DNA from: JAYTQQ01 sp043746635
GTDB lineage: Bacteria > Bdellovibrionota > Bdellovibrionia > Bdellovibrionales > JAMPXM01
Assembly (NCBI GenBank): GCA_043746635.1
Contig: JAYTQQ010000094.1
Coordinates: 1 to 28,044 of the forward strand
DNA length: 28,044 nucleotides
Reading direction: 5' to 3'
The notes beneath the pieces are model-generated. The model ran no database searches and was not told the origin of the DNA. It saw nothing but the letters and a program-made list of their open reading frames with translations. Both the position numbers and the translations under genes were made by a program. Below, in pieces: positions 6,245 to 13,916 of the stretch (within the stretch, counting starts at the first letter, position 1; every line of letters starts with the position of its first letter).

Positions 6245-7863
6245 AGATTCTAATCGTTCAACTTTTACGCCTTGGCGATATTGTACTCTCAAGCCCTGTT
6301 ATCCAAGGTTTGAGAGACCAATATCCCAATGCTGAAATTGATCTCCTCATTCACAAGCAGTTCGAAAACGTCGTCGGGCTAATGCCAAAAGTTAATCAGT
6401 GTTTTACTTTCGATCGAGAGCTCGTTCAATCTTCACTGGGCGAAAAAGATCGCTTCGTGTTTGAAGGTTTCGACCGCGTCAACAGACTTATTCAGAGACT
6501 TAGAAACCGCCATTACGATCAGATTATTAATCTCACACATAATCGCTTGAGTGCTTATATCGTCGGCGGAGTCGCGTGTCGTGAGCGAATTGGATTATGG
6601 ATTAATGACAAAAATCAAGCCCTCATCGAATCGGCTTGGTTCAGGCATTTAAATCAAGATGATTTAGGCAATGAGAGCGAGCGCTTTCATTTTACCGACA
6701 TTTATAAATTTTCGGCACAGCTCGAACGGCCGCGCCTTGGTATACGTCTCTATGAAACAGACTGCGGACGAGAGCGCGCCGAGCATTATCTCTCAAGCTT
6801 TTATTCTAAATACCATATAGTGGTTCAGGCGTTGACCAGTGATCCCAAGAAAAATTGGGGAGTCGATAAATTTAAGGCGTGCATTGAAGAAATTCATGCA
6901 TCACTTCCCGACTCACACTTCACAATTCTTGGAGCACCTTCAGAAGCGGCCGTGCTAGCGGCGGCTTTCAAAAACAAGCCTCACTGTAGCGTCGTGATCT
7001 GCGACCTAGATTATGCCTATTCGATTATTTTGAAATCGGATTTAGTTCTAACGGGTGATACCAGTATCAAACATATCGCTTCTGCTACGGCGACACCCAT
7101 CATCGAGCTTAGCATCGGAAGCAGCGATTTCAGACGAACCGGCAGTTACTCAGAGAAAGCCCTCATTCTTCAATCCCAAGAGAATTGCGCACCCTGTTCG
7201 CATGGGTCTCTCTGTCATAGAGAAGAACATTTTTGCGCCAAGAAAATTTTGCCTGAATTGGTCAGTCTTGTCGCCGTGGACCTTTTAAGAAATCAATCGG
7301 CACAAATTAAAAATATTGCTGAAGAGTTTTCAGACCAGGTAAGAATTTATCGAGTCGACATCACTACGACCGGGACGTGGATGGCCATCGATGTCTCGGC
7401 ACCATTTTCGGAACTTCAGGTCGCCGGGTATTTTAACAAATTTGTGGCCAAATTATTTATCCAGCATAGTTCGCGAGAGAAAGATGTATTCGAAATCTTC
7501 GGATCAGAATCTCAGCGCCTAGCAAATCTACTTAAGAATGCTTTTGGTCGCGAACCAGAATTTAAGAAAATTCTGGTTCATCTTGAAAATAAAATCTCTT
7601 CGGTGGAAACCAAGATCACCTCGCTTGAAAGCAACTTTTATCAGTATCATTTCGCCAATATAGATTCTCGAAGAACGAAAGAGCTGGTTGAGGCACTTAT
7701 TTCTCTCGGCGGAAAAGCTGAAATTGCGGATCAATTGATCAACGACGGATCAACCGTTTTTGTGCGCCTTAGAAAAGTTCAACTCGCACTAAAAAACATG
7801 AGACTGAAATCTGAAATTGAATTGAAGTTAGTTCGAAGTCTGCAAACGAACATGGAGGCCTGA
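6241..7863 (+). CDS. Family 9 glycosyltransferase (heptosyltransferase-like) with C-terminal extension
   Basis: Residues 1-355 follow the ADP-heptose:LPS heptosyltransferase fold (GT9). The N-terminus MKILIVQLLRLGDIVLSSPV is diagnostic, GDTSIKHIAS (272-281) is the nucleotide-sugar site region, and the cysteine cluster C316, C319, C325, C332 is seen in many heptosyltransferases. The usual GDTGP-H motif is changed to GDTSIKH. A further 180 residues follow, charged and helical, which ordinary GT9 enzymes of about 350 residues lack. LPS-core genes are not nearby. Neighbours instead suggest transfer to flagellin or another surface protein, although LPS core synthesis remains possible. It overlaps the previous gene by four bases. 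Confidence 0.85.
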   Translation: MKILIVQLLRLGDIVLSSPVIQGLRDQYPNAEIDLLIHKQFENVVGLMPKVNQCFTFDRELVQSSLGEKDRFVFEGFDRVNRLIQRLRNRHYDQIINLTHNRLSAYIVGGVACRERIGLWINDKNQALIESAWFRHLNQDDLGNESERFHFTDIYKFSAQLERPRLGIRLYETDCGRERAEHYLSSFYSKYHIVVQALTSDPKKNWGVDKFKACIEEIHASLPDSHFTILGAPSEAAVLAAAFKNKPHCSVVICDLDYAYSIILKSDLVLTGDTSIKHIASATATPIIELSIGSSDFRRTGSYSEKALILQSQENCAPCSHGSLCHREEHFCAKKILPELVSLVAVDLLRNQSAQIKNIAEEFSDQVRIYRVDITTTGTWMAIDVSAPFSELQVAGYFNKFVAKLFIQHSSREKDVFEIFGSESQRLANLLKNAFGREPEFKKILVHLENKISSVETKITSLESNFYQYHFANIDSRRTKELVEALISLGGKAEIADQLINDGSTVFVRLRKVQLALKNMRLKSEIELKLVRSLQTNMEA

Positions 7864-8034
7864 TTGTCTGCCGAAAAAGAAATGAAAAAGTATCTTGAGC
7901 CCGTTTTGCTTTGGATAGGCCGTCACTTAAATGACTCTCAGAAAAATAGTACAGAAAAAAAGAAGCTTATTTTGCTTCGTGAGTTCGTAAAGGAGCAGTT
8001 GCCAGATGAAAATTCTAGTTCTTCAGCTCGCTAG
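7864..8034 (+). CDS. Small 56-aa protein between the two glycosyltransferases
   Basis: A TTG at 7864 is preceded at five bases by GGAGG (7854-7858), the best ribosome site in this part of the operon, and it starts directly after the TGA of the previous gene. The 56-residue product begins MSAEKEMKKYLEPVLLWIG and is Lys/Glu-rich and helical. It ends in a Ser-rich tail (DENSSSSAR), so it has no membrane segment. It overlaps the next gene by 29 bases. I recognise no family. An inner ATG at 7882 is an alternative start without such a site. The position, spacing and ribosome site make a real gene likely. Confidence 0.65.
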   Translation: MSAEKEMKKYLEPVLLWIGRHLNDSQKNSTEKKKLILLREFVKEQLPDENSSSSAR

Positions 8035-9475
8035 ACTTGGTGACATCTATCAAACTTGGCCCATCATTCGTGCGCTGAGACGAACTCACGGTTCGCTCGT
8101 GCAGATCGATATTCTGACGAGGGATCGCTTCTCGGGTGCGACTCTCGGTTTGGAAGAGGTCAACACCGTTTATCGGCTTGATTCTAAAACTATACTATCT
8201 GAAGTTTTTTGCGATCATCCGCAAGTTCAAAATTCCGCCGACGAACTTGATCGGTTTGTTTCATCAATGAAGGCAAATTCTTATGACCGGATCATTAATT
8301 TGAGCTTTTCAACTTTCTCAAGCTATTTAGCTGAGGCACTTTGTACAAAAAATACGCGTGTGACTGGGTATTCACGTTTTGAGGATGGATTTCTCAATAT
8401 CCCCGACGAGGTCAGTAGTTATTTCTTTGCTCAAGTAGGTGTTGGGCTCAGTAATCGAATACATGTCACCGATCTCTTTGCGCAGGTTGCAGAAGTTGAA
8501 TTAATACCCCCAGATTATACAAATAACTACGGTTCTCCACAGCCCGATCGTAAAAATCAAATTTTAATTCATATCGGAGCGAGTGCCGCGCACAAGAGGC
8601 TCACCCCAATGAAGTGGCAATGTTTGATTTCTGCCCTCGTTAAAACTTATTCCGGACAGGTATGCTTGATTGGTGCGAGTGAAGAGTTTTCGATCGCCGA
8701 AGACATCTTAAAAGTCGTGCACGATCGAAAGGTCGTTAATCTCGTTGGTAAAACTAAATTAGATGAGGTTCTTAAGCTTATTTCTGAAAGTGAATTACTT
8801 ATTGGTGCCGACAGTGCTCCGATGCACATTGCTTCTCTCGTTCAGACGCCGGTTTTGAATCTTAGTTTTAAGACCGTCAACTTTTGGGAGACGGGGCCGA
8901 AGTCGCCGACGAGTCAAATCATCAGGATGACGAGCGAGAGTGATTTAACGACGTCTCGCTTTCTCGAGAGTGTTGAATCGATTTTGCATAGCGAAAAGCC
9001 GCCGACACATAATATTTTAGTCGAGTCTGCGGTGCTTCCCTACAAAACCGATGAAGATTATTCGTTCGGTTGGGAAATGGCTCAGTCGATATATATGGGT
9101 AAAGATCTTCCGTACGTGAGTGATGTTGTTTTAAAGCAGGCGTTGCTGAGACTCCTTGAAGCAAATCAACTCGCGATCGAGCAAGTGTCGTATTTGCAAA
9201 AAGATTCAACGAACAAAGTTGCCGTCAGTAGTTTTGAACAGTGCGATTTAATTTTTGCAACAATCGAAAAGCTTTGCCCAGAGGTGGGAGTTCTAGTTCG
9301 TTGGATTCGTGCAGAAAAACTACGGATTCCACCTGGAAATTATTCGAACGTACTCACGAAATTTGAGAACGTTCACTTGGCACTTTCGCGCTTAATAAAG
9401 TCTTATCCTATCGAAAACTGGTATCAATTAAAAAATGGAGTCTTAAATGATAAAAACATATTGGACGAAGCCTGA
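8006..9475 (+). CDS. Second family 9 glycosyltransferase with C-terminal extension
   Basis: At 489 residues it shares the GT9 start (MKILVLQLARLGDIYQTWPI) and the substrate-site motif GADSAPMHIAS (267-277), with HIGASAAHKRL before it at the phosphate-binding strand. It lacks the cysteine cluster of the first enzyme. About 165 residues follow the catalytic part, mostly helical. Their end (LTKFENVHLALSRLIK) loosely resembles the end of the first enzyme's extension (FVRLRKVQLALKNMRL), so the two extensions may be related. The start has AAGGAG about ten bases upstream. I infer a tandem pair of divergent paralogues acting on the same glycan or acceptor. Confidence 0.83.
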   Translation: MKILVLQLARLGDIYQTWPIIRALRRTHGSLVQIDILTRDRFSGATLGLEEVNTVYRLDSKTILSEVFCDHPQVQNSADELDRFVSSMKANSYDRIINLSFSTFSSYLAEALCTKNTRVTGYSRFEDGFLNIPDEVSSYFFAQVGVGLSNRIHVTDLFAQVAEVELIPPDYTNNYGSPQPDRKNQILIHIGASAAHKRLTPMKWQCLISALVKTYSGQVCLIGASEEFSIAEDILKVVHDRKVVNLVGKTKLDEVLKLISESELLIGADSAPMHIASLVQTPVLNLSFKTVNFWETGPKSPTSQIIRMTSESDLTTSRFLESVESILHSEKPPTHNILVESAVLPYKTDEDYSFGWEMAQSIYMGKDLPYVSDVVLKQALLRLLEANQLAIEQVSYLQKDSTNKVAVSSFEQCDLIFATIEKLCPEVGVLVRWIRAEKLRIPPGNYSNVLTKFENVHLALSRLIKSYPIENWYQLKNGVLNDKNILDEA

Positions 9476-10067
9476 GATCCATGAAAAGTTCGCCGGATGC
9501 GAAAATCTCGGTGAAGTCATTAAAAGTATCGAGGCTGAATTTATCAGTCACGGAGAAGTCGTTTGCGAAATTAGAGTGAACGGGCTTGTTCTAAAAGAAG
9601 AAGACGAAAAAAAGTATGCGGAGTCAAAGCTCGCAGAAATTAATGAACTGATGGTGCAAACAAATGCTCCTAAAAATTTGATCGCTCAGGCCCTTGACTC
9701 GGCACTTGATTATTTGCCGAAAGCGCAGGCTGCCTGCATCGAGTGTTCGGAACTTTACCGCATGGGTCAGGTGGCAGAGGCGAAGCAGTTTTTTCAAGAT
9801 GTAGTCGAAGGTTGCTTTTGGATTTTAGACACGGTCATACACATGCGTGGCGCTCACGATAATTTGAGTAGCGATAATCCTGTTTCAGTCGAATGGCTCA
9901 AACTCGAAAAGAAATTTGTCGCTGACCTGAAAGAAGTTTTGACTGCATCAGAGAGGCAAGACGCCATTTTAACGGCCGATATCTTAGAATACGAAATGAG
10001 CACCGATTTGGAGGCAATGGTGCCAGTCTTGAAGGCCTATCAGGACCAAAGCCCGACTTCTAAATAA
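9447..10067 (+). CDS. Unknown 206-aa acidic helical protein
   Basis: I do not recognise a family. The protein is acidic and soluble, with no signal peptide. It starts with a short alpha/beta segment (about 1-55, ending VNGLVLKEED), then a helical part with two close Cys (ACIEC) and an end rich in Glu and Leu (ILTADILEYEMSTDLEAMVPVL). It overlaps the preceding glycosyltransferase by 29 bases and is followed by a 36-base gap to the kinase, so it is probably the last gene of the glycosylation-like set. A role as partner of the upstream proteins is only suggested by position. Confidence 0.7.
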   Translation: MIKTYWTKPEIHEKFAGCENLGEVIKSIEAEFISHGEVVCEIRVNGLVLKEEDEKKYAESKLAEINELMVQTNAPKNLIAQALDSALDYLPKAQAACIECSELYRMGQVAEAKQFFQDVVEGCFWILDTVIHMRGAHDNLSSDNPVSVEWLKLEKKFVADLKEVLTASERQDAILTADILEYEMSTDLEAMVPVLKAYQDQSPTSK

Positions 10068-10103
10068 CTTGTTAATTGCCCGGTGCTTCGAGAGAATAAG
10101 CAG

Positions 10104-12131
10104 ATGCAAGCACCGGCAGCCAAAAGTTTAAAACCACAGAACAGAGTTTTGTGGTTTTCGAAAATAAAGAAAAAAGCACCGCATCTCGGCTCCGACTACT
10201 TAGTCGATCTCTTTGTAACTTCAGAGCATATCAGCGACGCGCTTGCCAGCGACTATTATTGTACCGTCGTGGTTGACTACAGCACAGATGCGTCCGAGTG
10301 CCTCTCGATCTTAACTCTTGCAAAGAAGTTTTCACCGCAAACTACACGTTTACTTGTCGGTACTTATATCGACGATGAATTTATGGCTCAAGCCGTGAAT
10401 GAGGGTGGAGTATTCGCAACTTTCTTAGAGCCCGTTACGGAACAAACTCTGAAAAGCGCTCTCGATTCTGCCGGAGAACAATATCGCAACTCGCTCAATC
10501 GCAAAAAGCTACTTGAAGAAATTCGAATGCAAAACCGTAAACTAGAAAATATGAATATCAACCTCGAGAACATGGTTCTCGAGCGAACCATTCATCTCGA
10601 GTCGGCGAATCAGGCAGCCGAAAAAAATCTAACTCATATGAGAGAACTCACGCACCTGGTTCAAGAGTTATCGCATTTAAGATCGATTGATGAACTCTTG
10701 CACCTCATTCATAAGGAGCTTAAACATTTTCATGAGCTCAGACCACCGATACTCAATTACGTGAGTCTCGACTCGGTTGCTAAAATGGTCTCAATTCAAG
10801 GCAAACAGATTTTTGAGAAAACGGTTCGGAAACTTTGGCCGAGCTATTCTGAAATTCGTATTAACGACCGCGAAGATCAAAAATATTTGGCCAATGAATT
10901 CGGACGCCCCCTCGGTAAAATCCTGGCACTCCCGCTCAGCCAAAAAACAAATTCAAATAATGGGAGTCCGCTCCCGCATTTATATTTTGAGCATAATTTT
11001 ACGGATATGGAGGTTGAGTTATTTTTAGCATCCACAAAAGATTGGCTCCAGCCAATCAGCATCGCGCTTGATCGAATCATTCTCGAAAAACATTTAAAGT
11101 CGACTTCTCAGCAATGGGAAAGTACCTTTGACGGAATTAAAGATCCTATCGCGATTATCGATTCACATTATGATATCGTTCGCGCTAACCGGCATTTTAA
11201 CACCAGAAACTTCGAAAAGAAGTGTCACCAAACATTTCAAAATTCTGATGAGAAGTGCGAGGGTTGCCCTATGGGGCAAGCACTCGTGGCTAATAAATCG
11301 ATTAAAGGAGTGGTCAAAAAAGACGATAAAGTTTTTGAAGTCTATTCTTACCCTATTCGCCTCGACGGAGAGACAACAAGCGCTGCCGTCATAAATCATT
11401 ACGTCGATGTCACCCAAACGAGAGAGCTGCAGAGCCGGGTTGTGCAGACCGAAAAGATGGCGGCGATTGGTTTTCTGGCCGGCAACATTGCCCATGAGCT
11501 CAATAATCCATTGACGGGCATTCGGTCACTTTCGCAGATTCTCATAAAAGAAATTTTAGACAATAAGCAAGTCCGTGAAGATCTAGGTGAAGTCGAAAGA
11601 GCTTCTGAGCGTTCGCAAAAAATCATTGAAAACCTTTTGCAGTTCGCAACTGGTGCTACTCAAAATCGTGAAATTCTTATTTCGCTGAACGAAATTATCC
11701 GAAAAACTTTACCGATGCTCAAGACTTCGTTTCGTGAACACCGAACCGAAATTATTTTTGAAACTTCTGAAGCGCTTGTGCTCGTCGAGCCTCACCTTGT
11801 TCAGCAAGTGGTGTTTAATCTCGTTAACAACGCCTGCCAGGCAATGGTGAATCAGGGTAAATTAAGGATCGAATCAAAAGTTGAACTCATCGATGGAACC
11901 GAAAAATGCGTTCTCGAGATTGAAGATACCGGCGAAGGAATTCCAGAAAATATAAGAGAAAGTATTTTCGAAGCCTTTTTCACTACGAAAAAAGAAGGCC
12001 AAGGCACAGGACTAGGCTTAAGTATGAGTCGCAATATTGTCAGAAAATTTAACGGAGATATTTTGGTCGAAAGCCAGTTAGGTATTGGCTCAAGATTTTG
12101 TGTGATTTTACCGAAGGTCGAACAACAATGA
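10104..12131 (+). CDS. Hybrid-like sensor histidine kinase with pseudo-receiver and Cys-PAS domain
   Basis: The protein is 675 residues and cytosolic (no membrane segment). Residues 14-125 look like a receiver domain: D58 and T87 are kept, but the acidic pair is lost (VLWFSK at 15-20) and the Lys is Glu (FLEPV, E109), so it is probably not phosphorylated normally. A coiled coil (about 135-190), a GAF-like region and a PAS domain (about 340-440) follow. The PAS domain holds C374, C385 and C388 in a C-x10-C-x-x-C-P pattern, which could bind metal or sense redox state. The HisKA H-box has H464 (AHELNNPLTG) and the ATPase domain has N576, EDTGEGIP and GTGLGLSMS. I start at ATG 10104, after GAGAG; a GTG at 10083 lacks a ribosome site. 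The stop overlaps the next start (ATGA), so it pairs with that regulator. Confidence 0.9.
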   Translation: MQAPAAKSLKPQNRVLWFSKIKKKAPHLGSDYLVDLFVTSEHISDALASDYYCTVVVDYSTDASECLSILTLAKKFSPQTTRLLVGTYIDDEFMAQAVNEGGVFATFLEPVTEQTLKSALDSAGEQYRNSLNRKKLLEEIRMQNRKLENMNINLENMVLERTIHLESANQAAEKNLTHMRELTHLVQELSHLRSIDELLHLIHKELKHFHELRPPILNYVSLDSVAKMVSIQGKQIFEKTVRKLWPSYSEIRINDREDQKYLANEFGRPLGKILALPLSQKTNSNNGSPLPHLYFEHNFTDMEVELFLASTKDWLQPISIALDRIILEKHLKSTSQQWESTFDGIKDPIAIIDSHYDIVRANRHFNTRNFEKKCHQTFQNSDEKCEGCPMGQALVANKSIKGVVKKDDKVFEVYSYPIRLDGETTSAAVINHYVDVTQTRELQSRVVQTEKMAAIGFLAGNIAHELNNPLTGIRSLSQILIKEILDNKQVREDLGEVERASERSQKIIENLLQFATGATQNREILISLNEIIRKTLPMLKTSFREHRTEIIFETSEALVLVEPHLVQQVVFNLVNNACQAMVNQGKLRIESKVELIDGTEKCVLEIEDTGEGIPENIRESIFEAFFTTKKEGQGTGLGLSMSRNIVRKFNGDILVESQLGIGSRFCVILPKVEQQ

Positions 12132-12487
12132 AAATTCTGATTGTGGACGACGAGGCACTCGTGAGAAGATCATTAAGTAGAGCCTTTCAGTCGCGCGGCC
12201 ACCAAATTTTTGAAGCAGAAAATGGTGAGCTCGGTCTTCAGATGTGGCTTGAGCATCAGCCAGAACTGGTCATGCTCGACGTTCTCATGCCGAAGCTGAC
12301 TGGGCCTCAGGTGCTGAAAGAATTAGGAAATCGGAAAACAGGAAAAGTGATTTTAATGTCGGCCTATGGCGGCGACCATAACATTCAAACTTCTCTCGAT
12401 ATGGGTGCCGATCTTTTCATCGCAAAGCCTTTCGAGAATATTTTCGAAGTTGTCGAGCAAGCGGAGGGTATCCTTGTCTCAAAATAA
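12128..12487 (+). CDS. Single-domain response regulator
   Basis: The 119-residue protein is a receiver domain only: acidic pair DDE at 7-9, phosphoacceptor D51 (VMLDVLMPKLTG), S78 and K100 (FIAKPF). No output domain follows, so it acts through protein contact, as CheY-type or phosphorelay proteins do. The start at 12128 overlaps the kinase stop by four bases, so the kinase is its likely donor. It ends 14 bases inside the PilZ-like gene. Targets could be the flagellar motor, or an activator of the sigma-54 promoter encoded elsewhere; neither is shown here. Confidence 0.93.
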   Translation: MKILIVDDEALVRRSLSRAFQSRGHQIFEAENGELGLQMWLEHQPELVMLDVLMPKLTGPQVLKELGNRKTGKVILMSAYGGDHNIQTSLDMGADLFIAKPFENIFEVVEQAEGILVSK

Positions 12488-12863
12488 AAATGTTCAATCA
12501 CGAGTAAAAAAAATCAGTGCATTTCCGTTTGTAGTTGAATTTACGCCTTCGACGGCTGTGGCGGCAACGAAGGCTCAGGTCGTCAAGATTAGCAGCCAAG
12601 GCTTCATGATGGAGATGGAAGGCAATCCTCCACGGATCGGGGAACGCATTGATTTCTCTTTCACTTTGCCTGTTTTTGGCTACCTGATTGCGAGCGGCGG
12701 CATCGTGATTAAGATTTATTCGCAATTTACCGGCGCCATGACATTGGCTGAGCATGGTGGCCATCTCAATTTAATCGAAATTCATTTTAAGAATTTGACG
12801 ATTGATCAAAAGAATTTTATCTATGACTTCTTAAAGAAATTGCAGACTTCTAAAGCGAGCTAA
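12474..12863 (+). CDS. PilZ-like protein, degenerate
   Basis: Starting from the TTG at 12474, behind GGAGGG, the protein has 129 residues; longer versions run back into the receiver gene. The segment VVKISSQGFMMEM...IGERIDFSFTLPVFGYLIASGGIVIKIY...LNLIEIHFKNL has the strand pattern of a PilZ domain, with ISSQG in place of the usual D/N-x-S-x-x-G. A clear RxxxR loop is missing (the N-terminus has SRVKK), so c-di-GMP binding is doubtful. It ends with a helix (TIDQKNFIYDFLKKL), as PilZ proteins often do. Its overlap with the regulator links it to that signalling pair. Confidence 0.6.
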   Translation: MSQNKNVQSRVKKISAFPFVVEFTPSTAVAATKAQVVKISSQGFMMEMEGNPPRIGERIDFSFTLPVFGYLIASGGIVIKIYSQFTGAMTLAEHGGHLNLIEIHFKNLTIDQKNFIYDFLKKLQTSKAS

Positions 12864-12866
12864 TCA

Positions 12867-13415
12867 TTGCGAGTCATTTCCGGAAAATATAAAGGGCGAG
12901 AGCTCGTCTCTTTCAAGGCCGATCATATTCGGCCCACTACCGATCGGGTCAAAGAAAGTATCTTCAATAAACTCCAAATGCATATTGCGGGAGCGAGAGT
13001 GCTTGATCTCTTTTCGGGAACCGGGAGTCTTGCCATCGAAGCGATTTCTCGAGACGCTCTCAGCGTCACCGCTGTCGAAGTGAATAAAAGGTCGGTTGAT
13101 ATTATCAATCGAAATTTGCAGCTCTTCAAAATTTCGGAAGTTGAAGTTCTCACGCAAGATGTCTTTAAATTTCTGAAAAGATATACAGGAGAGGCTTATG
13201 ATCTCGTATTTTGCGACCCTCCTTTTACCGAAAAGCTTGCTCACGCACTCTTCACGGAGTTAGCGGCCAGCAAAGTATACGGCCCCGATACCATCATTGT
13301 GACTGAATCAGGTGGGAAAGAGCAGTTACTTGATGAATATTTACCCCTCACGCGCTTCGATAAGCGTGACTACGGTGACAAAGTCGTGTCATATTACCGG
13401 GTAAACCAAGTCTAA
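12867..13415 (+). CDS. rsmD: 16S rRNA (guanine(966)-N(2))-methyltransferase RsmD
   Basis: RsmD methylates G966 of 16S rRNA in the 30S subunit using S-adenosylmethionine. The 182-residue protein has the family start MRVISGKYKGREL, the conserved RPTTDRVKESIFN (22-34), SAM motif I LDLFSGTGSLAIEA (46-59), acidic E71 and the catalytic DPPF (117-120). The start is a TTG at 12867 with only a weak upstream GCGAG. It lies three bases after the PilZ-like gene and 15 before coaD; rsmD-coaD is a widespread pair. Confidence 0.95.
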   Translation: MRVISGKYKGRELVSFKADHIRPTTDRVKESIFNKLQMHIAGARVLDLFSGTGSLAIEAISRDALSVTAVEVNKRSVDIINRNLQLFKISEVEVLTQDVFKFLKRYTGEAYDLVFCDPPFTEKLAHALFTELAASKVYGPDTIIVTESGGKEQLLDEYLPLTRFDKRDYGDKVVSYYRVNQV

Positions 13416-13430
13416 AAAGTCGAGGACGCA

Positions 13431-13916
13431 TTGAAAACTGTTGTTTACCCGGGAAGCTTTGATCCGATTACAAAAGGTCACTGCGACATTATCCGTAGGA
13501 TTCAGCCTCTTTTCGGTAAAGTGATCATTCTGATTTCAAACTCTTCACGTAAGAATTATTTATTTACGGCTACCGAGCGCAAAAAACTTGCCGAAGATGC
13601 CTTAAAAGAAATCCCGAACGTAAAAGTCGAAATTCACCAGGGTCTCACGGTTGATTATCTTCATCGGCATAAACTAACGGTGATGGTTCGCGGACTCCGC
13701 GCAGTTTCGGATTTTGAAAACGAACTCGCTATGGCCAATATGAACAAAAAGCTTGCGCCCGACATTGAAACGATGATCGTTTTTTCGAGTCCCGAACATT
13801 ATTATATTTCAAGTCACATGGTCAAAGAAGTCGCTTTCAACAATGGTGCGATCAAAGATTTGGTAACTCCAAATGTTGAAAAAGCATTAAAGAAAAAAAT
13901 TGAATTGAGGAAATGA
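13431..13916 (+). CDS. coaD: Phosphopantetheine adenylyltransferase CoaD
   Basis: CoaD transfers AMP from ATP to 4'-phosphopantetheine, the penultimate step of coenzyme A synthesis in the cytosol. The 161-residue protein is full length. Its motifs are YPGSFDPITKGH (6-17, with the T-x-G-H nucleotidyltransferase site ending at H17), VRGLRAVSDFENE (87-99) and ISSHMVKEV (126-134). The start is TTG 13431 with GAGGA at 13422-13426. The stop touches the start of the aminotransferase gene. Confidence 0.97.
   Translation: MKTVVYPGSFDPITKGHCDIIRRIQPLFGKVIILISNSSRKNYLFTATERKKLAEDALKEIPNVKVEIHQGLTVDYLHRHKLTVMVRGLRAVSDFENELAMANMNKKLAPDIETMIVFSSPEHYYISSHMVKEVAFNNGAIKDLVTPNVEKALKKKIELRK

Noticed and set aside
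8006..9475. Identical 29-base overlaps at both ends of the second GT9 gene
   Set aside because: The overlapping sequences are unrelated, so the equal length is coincidence.
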